Assembly (NCBI GenBank): GCA_032158295.1
Contig: CM063247.1
Span: 12,258,399 to 12,322,398, forward strand
DNA length: 64,000 nucleotides
Direction of reading: 5' to 3'
Source of the DNA: Pycnopodia helianthoides
Taxonomy: Eukaryota > Echinodermata > Asteroidea > Forcipulatida > Asteriidae
Positions 54,271-64,000 of this stretch are shown in pieces. A model generated the notes under the pieces. The model saw only the letters and a list, made by a program, of their open reading frames with translations, ran no database searches and was not told where the DNA came from. The position numbers and the translations under genes are program-made. Position 1 is the stretch's first letter; every line of letters begins with the position of its first letter.

Positions 54271-56145
54271 ACGTGTACATGCATGCTAATACACCTACTG
54301 CGTACAGGCTCCAGCCAATCTCAATGACAAACAGCGAGTAGAAATGAAGGAGAAGAAATGAATTAACGTATTTACTTGATAAACATTTACAATCTTTGGC
54401 ATTGGATGAGACATCATGGTACCCCAGGAAACACGTCGTTAAAAAACGTAATTGCCTGATGAACTTACTCAAACCACCATGTTACGTCAGGTATGAACAT
54501 TCCCGACAACCGAGGCACCAAATGTCTTTAGGGACTAAATATGAACGGAAATGCACATGTGCAGTACATTTTATATACTCAGTCTTGAGATTTTTCCAAA
54601 CTTAAAGGATAAAAAAGAATGTGGAAATTTAGCAAACCTTGAAAGGTTAGAGTTAAAATTAGTACCGCCATGAAGCGATAAGGGTACCTTTGAACTGATT
54701 TTACGAAAAGTGTGAACATGTATTCCTTTTAATAATCAAAATACTGGTATGGGATCCATTTGGGAGTGTAGTGTACAATAAGTGTAGTGCAATTTCTAAA
54801 GTTTGTAGAGATACATCAGTAAATAATCCAGGCCTAATCCATGCAGACCAAATAACTGTTCCAACTTAAGGTGTATATTATTGGTCATTTGATTTTGCAA
54901 CTTTAAACTATTGTTTGTCATTCCTACAGTCTAACCATGAATAAAACTTCAAGGTCTGAAATCCAACCACAGTTGCCCTTGACAAACACCCCCTTTTCAC
55001 TGCCGTTTCGTCAAGCTCTATTTCTCCATCTACATCAAATGTAATGACCGTTTGCAAATTCTCTGTGCAAGACTTTTTCGTTTTGTGTCATCTACATGTA
55101 CATGTACATGTATGTCAGGCAGGTTCTCACTCAAAAAGTTCCACGCTTGGGCAGTGACGCATGAAGAGCCCTGTACATGATCAATGTTTGCATCTAACGT
55201 TATGAAATGTACATGTACCCCTACACAATGTGTGCATAATTTAACAAGATGCAACTTTCATGTCAAAAAGTAAAGCATCAGTCAAACTGTATAATTATGC
55301 AACTATGATGCATCCAACTGCCATTTATGGTGACTATTTGACCATCTATTATGTATGCTCTGTGATTTGACAGTTTCTGATTCATGAATTCATTTATACT
55401 TATATTGCACACTATACGTGCATGTCAATACATGCACATGTATACAGTACATGTATGTTCACTGTACTCTGTGCAATGACCTCGCTCTATGGCTGCATAG
55501 TATACACTGTACTTGTTCTATTTGCCGCAATGTGAACTTTCACCGAAAAACTCTGTGAGGTTTGGCTAGTACTGGTGTTTTACTGGTACATGTAATGGTC
55601 ATCAAATAATGCTGAAAATAGCTGGGCCTGTGCTGGAAAATGCCAGTGTTAGTACCCAGTTCCGTTTTATTGGTTCCATTTTCTCGGCTCTACCTAGCCG
55701 ACTCTTTTGAGACTTCCAAACTTACAAAATTATGGGTTGAAACAGGCGGCCTCCTTTCACTACTTCGTATGGTTTGTTCAATGAAACTTCATTTTGGGGT
55801 AAGTCAGTCAAAGTGAGAACCTTTTCAGTTGTGACTTCTTCGTTACTCTATAGACCTCCCCAACCCCTCCCCCCTAACCCAACTACACTAGTTCTAATGC
55901 ATGATTTTTTACGTGTCCATGTAAATGCGAGCACCCAAGAACCAAATCTTTGCGGCAAACGGGTTATCTGGCTCCAAAATTATCAGTTAACAAACAAGCC
56001 TTAAAAAAAGGCCACAGGATCAACGCCCTATTTTATATACATGCAGCAAACACACAAAACATCATTCACAATTTTTCCAACACGTTCTCGACCTTAGCAA
56101 GGAGCCATTCACAGACACTAGCGTTTTAGCTGATTCCCTGGTATA

Positions 56146-56279
56146 GACCTTATGCATTGAGGCCATCCAGCCGCCATCTTAAAGGTACCTGTAATACGAC
56201 TGGCCAATGAATAACCTCCTTTTGACCTCTTGGCGTGGGTGCCCTAGTCAAACGACGTCACGTGCATTAAGGTCTAATG
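56146..56279. mobile_element. About 134-bp inverted-repeat element
   Basis: Begins 'tagaccttatgcattgaggc' and ends 'cgtgcattaaggtcta', inverted copies over about 15 bp. It has 'agccgccatctt' near the left end, as in the element at 6246, so the two families may be related. Confidence 0.65.
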
Positions 56280-57220
56280 AAAGCTAGCTCAGCAAAACTG
56301 GTCAGCTTAGCCAAGATTGGCCAAGGTTTCCCCATTCATGTCATTTACATGTACCTACCAATAATAAACCAACAGGTTTTAATTAACGCAACAGCTCAGA
56401 CCAGACACCGGCAAACAGTTCATTTCCAACAGGTCTACATTTAAAATGGTCGTCAAAACAATGCAGTCAACATGGCTCCTGTATAGCAGTGTCACTACAG
56501 GTCCAGATACTACTGTACCACAGTACTAAAAGTCAGTGAAATGTGTTCATTGTGTGACTGGTCAGACAATCAGAAAAACACTAACAAATGGGCAGGGTGC
56601 TATTTGGCCGTTTATTTGCCAGTGGGGGAACATTTCTGCAGGGGACCATAACCTATTTGTTCCGCAGCAGTGTGTGGTGCCAAACATCCATGGCATGCTT
56701 ATCACAGATATTTGTTTGATTGTAAACGCCCTGCAGTGACCTCAGTATTTTCGTGTTTGCTCAGTTCAATTAGAATTTTGTTTAAATTCATGATGCATTA
56801 TGCTTCAGTGGTTTTTTATTATTCATACTTTTATCATACATTAAATGTTTTTGTGTTTTTTCAGTACTAAACAGTAACCAAATCAAGATGCAGCATTTGG
56901 AGTCGAAAATAACTGTTTTCCCTATTTCTGTGAGTCACACATTTACTTCCATTCTTTTTAATAACTCAGGCTCACCTACGTGTATTGAAATATGACAGAT
57001 CTTGTATGGAATTGTGACGATTAACTTCTTTCTAAAGAAGTATTTTTCTCTATAAGTATTTTTCTCTGAAAAAAAAAGCCTTTGCAAATCTTATCATTCA
57101 TGAAGTCATTTCCCATTAAACGAGAAGAAAAAACAACAACAGTCTGATAGATCAAAACAAGACACACACTGAAGCTAACTGACAATAAAGAATCAGTGTA
57201 ATTGAAAATGTATACAAACC

Positions 57221-57606
57221 TTAAAGACGCTGGACACTATTGGTAATTGTCAAAGACCAGTCTTCTCACTTGGTGTATCTCAACATATGGATAAAATAAC
57301 AAACCTGTAAAAACTTGAGCTCAATTGGTCGTCGAAGTTGCGAGATAACTATGAAAGAAATAACACCCTTGTCACACGAAGTTGTGTGCTTTCAGATGGT
57401 TGATTTCGAGACCTCAAATTCTAATTCTGAGGTCTCAAAATCAAATTCGTGGAAAATTACTTCTTTCTCGAAAACTATGTCACTTCAGAGGGAGCCGTTT
57501 CTCACAATGTTTTATACTGTCAACCTCTCCTCATTACTCGTTACCAAGTAAGGTTTTATGCTAATAATTATTTTGAGTAATTACCAATAGTGTCCACTGC
57601 CTTTAA
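57221..57606 (-). mobile_element. 386-bp TTAA foldback MITE, full length
   Basis: Begins TTAAAGACGCTGGACACTAT and ends 'atagtgtccactgcctttaa'. The arms keep pairing imperfectly to the centre, where GAGACCTCA and TGAGGTCTC form an inner hairpin (about 57409-57437). I recall very similar elements as abundant in echinoderm genomes. Two overlapping open frames inside are too short and lack protein-like features. Confidence 0.85.
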
Positions 57607-59094
57607 TACATTGTACACCACAACAAATTCAGCAAACCTGCCCCACGAAAAAATAGCTGCACAGAGCAAAAAGGTCCAGTCTGGTTACAGACTAATCATA
57701 ATATGGCATTTATCCATTAAAGTTGGCAACTTAAAAACTTGAACAATTCTCAACAACCCCCACCTTCCCCCCCCCCTGATAACCTTTTTTTTAAACAGTG
57801 TTAAAAGACGTCACTGATTAATCACTGATTTTTAACAAATCAAGGAGCTGGGTCAGGGGATACTAAAATTGCATAATTTGAGAATCTGAGAATTCTATCT
57901 TTTGATAGTTTCACAGGTATCAAGTGCTTGCCTTAGAAGGCAATCTAGCTTAACCGTTATGAAGAAGTTTCTTTACTAACGAGTCACTAAAAAAAGACAA
58001 TCTTCTAGTAGGGCTGTAATTGGATTTTGGGACTATTTTTAATTTGTAATTATTGTTTTTAATAACATGATGGTGTTGCTCACAATTCTGAAAACTTATT
58101 TTCAGTTACAAGATCCTGTGAAATATATTTTTAGTTATTGTCTGACATACACAATCAGCTCTTGCTGCTCCCCCCCCCCCCCGAGAAATGATCACATGAC
58201 TAAGTCTATATTTAGAAATCACTCATGCCTTACGGTGAAATGTCAAAGGTCAAACCTATCACACACTGGAAGCATGATCAGCCAACCCTGCATGACCTTG
58301 GGCTCTGATTGGCTGGCCGACCAACACAGGGGAACAAAGAAAATGCTAAGGTGGGACATGAATTAATCATGAGGGAAGGGATCACCATAGCAACCAGGAC
58401 CCGGCAATGATGTCATCATGATTGACAGGGGGATTGCCAGAGGGGGGAATTGTGGGATGTTGGGAAATGGCTGATGATTTGGCGCCCAGAGGTTCAGTGC
58501 TGGCGTGGGATGGACACGCCCAGGACAAAGACCTCTCAAACAAAGAAATGCATGTGTCTATACAGGAAGCACAGGGGGTCTGGGCTAATTTTTACACCCC
58601 AGCCAACCTGCAGGGAAGGGGGGCTGTGGATGACTGAAAAGTTTCCAACCCAATTATTATGAGAAAAAAAAGAATAATTTTATAATCATGTTTTATCACT
58701 ATTTCAGCTTACAGTGACATCTTTATGAATTGTTGAATTGGAAAAAGCGTACCTAAAAGTTCATATAATTAACTAATTAATGCGGGGCAAATCATAAAAA
58801 AAAAAATTATTCTACAGAAAAATTCCAACCTCAAATCGTGGCCAAGAGATGAATCTCAACAGAATGAAGAAACTATCAATATTTTCTCTCTCACTTCATA
58901 TTGGATATCAGCTGGAACTTTGCTTAATTAATCTGAAAATCGGACAAATTGATGTAAAATAATTATTTTCAGATGTTTAGTCTCTAGCTCATACCATACA
59001 GGATGGCTGGTACTCATCATAGGAAAAGTCCTCATCCTTCTTACCAAAATTCTTAAGCACCAAGTCCTTGCATCAAATCATCTAACAAACAGTT

Positions 59095-59250
59095 TCACTA
59101 CCAGCTGGGACTAATTTGCTTTACAAATTTTTTGCTCAGCAGAATACCAGTCACAGATGTTGCGTGTGAAATGGTACTTTGGCTTATTCTGGTAAGCATA
59201 GTTTCCCTGTGCTCAGCTGCTTTTCGTGCTTAGAGGATGCTCTACAGTAC
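59095..59250. mobile_element. GGGCCCAATTTC-type element, internal part
   Basis: 'ggactaatttgctttac', 'agaataccagtcacagatgt', 'gaaatggtactttggcttat' and 'gctcagctgcttttcgtgct' match the interior of the family; the terminal GGGCCC is missing on both sides. Confidence 0.55.
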
Positions 59251-61461
59251 CGCTCAGAGTATAAGCCACACACGAAACACGATCATCGTGTCAGCCCAGA
59301 AACAAGCAGATAACATGCACTGCAAATTATTGCAAAAACCAGTTCATCCCACACTCGTACTCCTACAATGTACATCAACTTTATTTCAGGAGAAATCAGG
59401 CTTATCAATTTCACCCCATTGCACATCTTGCTTGGCAACCTTATTTTTTCATCTCCTGAGCCTAATGCCATACATGTTACGCCTGCTACACTAAGCAGAA
59501 ACTTGTTAAATCAGTGTGTGTGTTTTTTTTGTGCTGAAGCAGCCCTGTGAATTATAGTGCAATCTTGTATACATTCAGTTCAAATGATACAGGAAAAGCA
59601 ATTTTGGTAAAAAATTTAAATATCACTTCATAGGAGTATACTGTTTTACATGCAACTTGACCCAACAACTCTGTAAACATAATACAGTTAAATGTTGTTG
59701 TATTTTAATTAGCACATGTTGTTTGTTAATGCATTTTGTCATTTCATTTAACAAAATCCTTCTTATGTACAGCTTGGCAATCACTATTGATGCATTAACT
59801 GTAGTGCAAGGGTGACGTCGGGTCTTATGTTAACCATCATTTAGATGAGCTTTAGAGCAGTGCTGGCCTTCCCTAGACAAAAAATGGAAACTTCACCTAC
59901 ACTATGTATTCCTCATTAACAAATTTAAGGTTTCAAGATAGTGACTAGAATAGTTTTTTACAACAAAATTGAAGGGGAGGGGTAGAATGATGCAGTATCA
60001 CTATTGATCAAGCCACATACAATTTTTTAATTATGACAAATCAAAAAAGTCCTTTCCCATGCAAGATCTTTATCTGTTACGTACGTTGCGCAAAACACAT
60101 TCTACAATTGAAGAATCTAGCCTATTCTCAGAACAAAATCTTTCAAAAAACAGTTAAATTGTTAATGCGGTTGGGGGGGGGGAGGGCCGGAATGTACGTA
60201 TTTGAAATACCATAATTAACAAAGTTTCTTAAAATGGAACTTAAATCAGATAAGGTTACACACTTTCAAAAAACACACAAACAAAATGAGCAATTGTTAT
60301 GAACCAACCATGGGCAAGCAAAGAGTCAGGAAATGAAAGCCCATTAAAAGCATACATCATTGTTGTACTCTAGAAAGAAAACAGAATGGAGATTTTCAAA
60401 TAATGTATTGGCAACTTCACAAATAACCACAACATTTTTGGTTGAGCTGCCTGAATTTTGTAGCTCAGCCTGTGACATACATGAAGGGTCTTGAAAGCAA
60501 CTTTTAAAATTAAGACACGGTTAGTATGTCATTTCAAAGATGCCCCATCAATTTAGAATTAATTTCAATCACACATACACAGTCAATGAATGTCGCCAAT
60601 CAGAATGTGCCTGGGCGTTTGGGCAACGTAACTGATATCCACTGAAAAATAATGTTGATTAGATTTGCTTTACTAAGCCCCACCCCTTCCCCCTACCATA
60701 ATTGCAGAGCAGTAAACATGTGCAACAAAATTAGCATTTTAACATACAGGGGGGCCCTCACACCATGGTTTCAGTGTGTGTGTGTTAGAGTGATAGCGAG
60801 AAAATAATACTAAAACTGACGGGCGACCCCAATATGCTGATTTTACAAAGTAATTTCCATTCATCATTTTTGCAGCATGGTATACCTTAGATCTGCATCT
60901 ATACCCAGCAAATTCCACTGGGCAGCAGTAAAACAGTCCCAACAGATCGGATACAGATTAGAGGACCCCCCCCCCCCCCCGCACACTGCAGTGCTAGTAC
61001 ATGGAGACCTTTCTGGTTAAGTACATGTACAGTATACGTACAGCACATGGCATGCACTGTGGTGCTATCCTATCTTAACTACATGAATGTTAAATAGGAT
61101 GTGATAAAACAAGAATCTTCTCCCGTCGTGTCTGCCCAGTGTCTGTACATGTGTTTGCCATACGACAGTTGAGTAAATGTATGTGTACATGTAGTGTACA
61201 CTGCACAAGAACATTGCGCACCACATCGAGCCGCATGTCTTTTCATTAAGATGTGGACCCGTCCTTAACATTTTGAGTACGTAGTCTCTTAAATTGATAC
61301 ACACACTGTCCCAAAAATGCCTCAGAGGCTGACCTTCACAATCAGATTGGAAATGATTGCAAACAAACACCAAAGCAAAATTCATGCAAATAGCACTCCA
61401 CACTAATGATACCACTTTCTCTCAAAATACCCGTAAGTCAAACACACTGTCCACTACTCAC

Positions 61462-61560
61462 GCGATCGGCGCGCCAAATCGCAGCAGCACAGTTCACGTG
61501 AGCAAACATAAAAACACTGACAATGGCTTGGACGTGCGCGCATACGTCAGTGAAATTTGA
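61462..61560 (-). promoter_or_regulatory. GATAD2: Candidate GATAD2 promoter and untranslated first exon
   Basis: Read on minus, this CpG-rich stretch has 'actgacgtatgcgcgcacgt' (CRE-like TGACGTA next to an NRF1-like core), 'gctcacgtgaac' (an E box) and 'ttggcgcgccgatcgc', then a strong donor GATCGC|GTGAGTAG (the exon would end at 61462). GATAD2 coding exon 1 needs an upstream untranslated exon on this strand. The position, 9.3 kb upstream, and the donor fit, but nothing proves transcription. Confidence 0.3.
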
Positions 61561-62775
61561 CATGTTGTCATAGATCCTGGTGCTTGCATCGCGTCACCAT
61601 ATATTGTGCTTCTATTTTTAAGCATTAGTGCAGAGTGCGGTGGTGATGTGCGGCGGCGTACATGTACACAATCATTCCCTCAAGACAACCATAGAGCAAT
61701 GAGACAACAAAACAACAGTCTGTAGAGTCCAACTAAACAAAAGATTCCACTCAACACGACGAATAAAATCGCTAAAGATCATACAACATTGTGTACAAGT
61801 CTGTTGAAAATGGCCCTTTCTTTCCCTTCCCTCCCCCCAAAAAAACACCCCACAAAAACAACAACACCCCACAAACAATCCAGTGAAGTACCAAGTACTT
61901 ACATAAAATCTGAAGGATGGAAACAATGCATCACAAATCCAAGAGATTCATAATAGAAATACAATAAACAGATTATACAATCAATTTAAAAAGCAATTAC
62001 ATGTTTATTACTGTACATCACGACTGCCAATTACTCAAAGCTTCACAGTACTATCCTAACATATCCCAGACATAAAAACCATGACCAACTAGTACATTTT
62101 CGCGTGCAATGTTTCTTAAACATTTTGTGTTAAACATATCTTCTGAGCATCCCAGCCGGCAGAAAGGCTGCCATTCATGCTAGTTTTGTCTTAAATTTTT
62201 TCCATTTGTACTCTGCACTATTAAGTAATGCCTGTTCCAAACGTTGCACGTCTACTGACCGAGTTAGCTTTAAATGAATTTGTTTTGAAAATAGCACACC
62301 TTACACGTATGGCTTAAACTTAATTCAAATTCAAAACTGGTTCCAACATGGCGGACAATGAATGTCATTTAACTTTGTTGTTTCATCAGCGCATCATGCG
62401 CATTTGTAATTTTTATGGGACAGGTTGGAAATTATTCCAACCAAATCAACACAGTTAGTGCTAAACCATTCCAGCCGCGTAGTACAACCTGTTGAGCTGA
62501 GTGTCCGCTGCGGCTGGGATGAAGTAGAAACAGTTTCAAATCATGATCCCACCGTATTAAATCAGCCTGTTTTTGAAATGGGCCTAAACGCTACATGTAG
62601 ATCTTTAAATAATTGCGATTCAACCTTTTGAAAAATTCCTTGTATTTGTTTGGCATTCCGTGGGTTCACAATCCAGAGGCAAAGTGTGCAATTTTCATGC
62701 ACATGTACATTGAACAACACAACATTACATGTATACCCTCCCTGACATCACCTTAACCCTCCCTCCTTCTAAGCT

Positions 62776-62915
62776 TAGGCCGTATCCGAATCGGCAGCTA
62801 CAGCTATGCGGCTGGATCATCGCACCACCATGTCTAAAGTATAGGACGTCCTTAACAACACCCTTGGCAATAGCCGTAGCTGTAGCCGAAGCCACCAATT
62901 TGGATGGCTATATCC
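62776..62915. mobile_element. 'ggctacagctatg' inverted-repeat element
   Basis: Left 'aggccgtatccgaatcggca' and right 'gtagccgaagccaccaattt' are inverted copies around 'aaagtataggacgtccttaa'. It is the best-preserved relative of 51490-51620. Confidence 0.75.
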
Positions 62916-64000
62916 CCCTCCTCCACCCCTACATGAGTACAGGTTTCACAAGTATGAAAGGAGTGGCAACTTAAGCTTGGTGCATATCATTAAAATTATT
63001 GATTTATTCAAACATTTGAATTCACTATTTCATCCTACTTTTCATTTCAGCTCGTTGTATTCTGTGCATCTGGCAAGTTTCAATTACATATGGAAAACTG
63101 AAAAATAGAGTCTGGCCTTCAATTCATACAGAACGCATTGCATTTATCTAATGTGGCCCTTGAACATGGCGTTTTCAAACTGGCCGCGGTCAAACTTTTA
63201 GTTGCATGCATTCACAGTTCACGTACCTCGTGCAACATGTTTGCAGTTCCAAACAGTCTTGGCAACATCTTTTGTTTTTTATACGTGGACGCACGTATTT
63301 CGACATGAACTTTATGATATTTATGATAAATGAAAACAATATTATGGTTTCAAAACGTAACGTAATTTGTGCAGTCCAATGTTTAAAAACAGGTTTTAAT
63401 TTGGTAACAATCTAACAGTATTTTTTTCTCAACATACTACATGAATTATGCATCAACTACCAAGTTGATGTCTAAAGAAAATTCTTTAACTATAAAAGAA
63501 AATATAAAAAGTTCAGTCAACCAACAAGTTTGGGCAAAATTAAGTTTTGAAAATAACAATGCCATTAACATTATCTGCTTGCCAAAAAAAACCAATAGGG
63601 CCAAAGCTTTAAACTGCTTAGTTGGAGAAAAACAGGTGTACAAAGATTGTAATGTAAAGTAGGCCAACAAATTTACAATGTACATTCCAAACAATTTATT
63701 GCACAGGTTTTCAACAACTTCTACTAACATTACAACCATAAACCTAGTCTTTATTTCACACACACACAAAAATTGACAACCAAATTAAACACAACACATG
63801 TTTTCACAAACAGGGTGACAAACACCGACCCACAACCCCCGTACAAACCCCGGGAAACACCCCAGAGCACAACGCACAGCCCCGACTGACGTAACACAAA
63901 GTTTACTGGGAACTCACACTGTTTCTTCTCAGCACTTTCTTTGAACTACGCACGTGTTTTTTAACCAGTATTTTTAGCCCAAATGGGGAAAAGTTTCCGA

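Larger units (their letters stand above)
52148..64000. other. Region upstream of GATAD2, no coding exon recognised
   Basis: Besides the repeats and the candidate promoter, this holds AT-rich DNA with many ACATGT/TACATGTA octamers (notably 55080-55570) and G/C homopolymers at 52422-52435, 58170-58182 and 60966-60980. The stretches 54600-56100, 57610-59090, 59260-61400 and 62920-64000 hold short open frames only, none resembling a known family. Part is probably the first GATAD2 intron. Confidence 0.55.

Noticed and set aside
57315..57564. Two overlapping plus-strand frames of 60-78 codons
   Set aside because: Both lie entirely inside the TTAA foldback element and have no protein-like features.
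62348..62460. Plus-strand ATGGCGGAC start context with a short open frame (MADNECHLTLLF...)
   Set aside because: It resembles a YY1-type start site, but the frame closes after about 37 codons, the residues are not protein-family-like and no partner exon was found; a chance or regulatory site.
1..64000. CRISPR arrays, operons, ribosome binding sites, prophage
   Set aside because: The window is spliced animal DNA. No regularly spaced repeats with unique spacers and no prokaryotic gene packing were seen.

Overview
This is eukaryotic, animal nuclear DNA: short, well-spliced coding exons with GT-AG introns lie in AT-rich, repeat-dense non-coding sequence. The protein families (SNX27, GTDC1 and the NuRD subunit p66/GATAD2) are bilaterian. 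The dispersed elements (GGGCCCAATTTCATAGAGC-ended elements, TTAA-ended foldback elements, tRNA-derived SINEs) look to me like those of echinoderms. The phylum is an inference from memory of such repeats and was not tested.

Three genes can be read with confidence. (1) 26083-26339, minus: first coding exon of SNX27 (start codon plus most of the PDZ domain). The remaining exons would lie at lower coordinates, but I found none, so positions 1-26082 look like one very long first intron. (2) 27380-34801, plus: a complete eight-exon GTDC1 (QTMAN) gene, the glycosyltransferase that mannosylates queuosine in tRNA. All splice phases agree and a 521-residue product results. It is divergent from SNX27, with about 1.0 kb between the two start codons. 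(3) 41300-52147, minus: a complete coding region of the GATAD2/p66 subunit of the NuRD repressor complex in six coding exons (about 855 residues), with a one-base frameshift at an A8 run in exon 3. GTDC1 and GATAD2 are convergent, with about 6.5 kb between their stop codons.

Layout: 1-26082 SNX27 intron full of repeats, with one weak candidate first exon of an unknown gene at 13812; 26340-27379 shared promoter region; 27380-34801 GTDC1; 34802-41299 intergenic, with an AATAAA-rich microsatellite, a SINE, a broken GIY-YIG retroelement 3' end and several miniature elements; 41300-52147 GATAD2; 52148-64000 upstream of GATAD2, with no coding exon recognised but a CpG-rich candidate promoter and untranslated exon near 61.5 kb.

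The genes do not form a pathway: endosomal sorting, tRNA modification and chromatin repression are simply neighbours. The most unusual material is in the mobile DNA. There are several families of long foldback elements with TTAA ends, one inserted inside another element so that the TTAA target duplication can be read directly. There is also a recent 151-bp exact copy of part of a GIY-YIG retroelement, inserted between 23-bp direct repeats.
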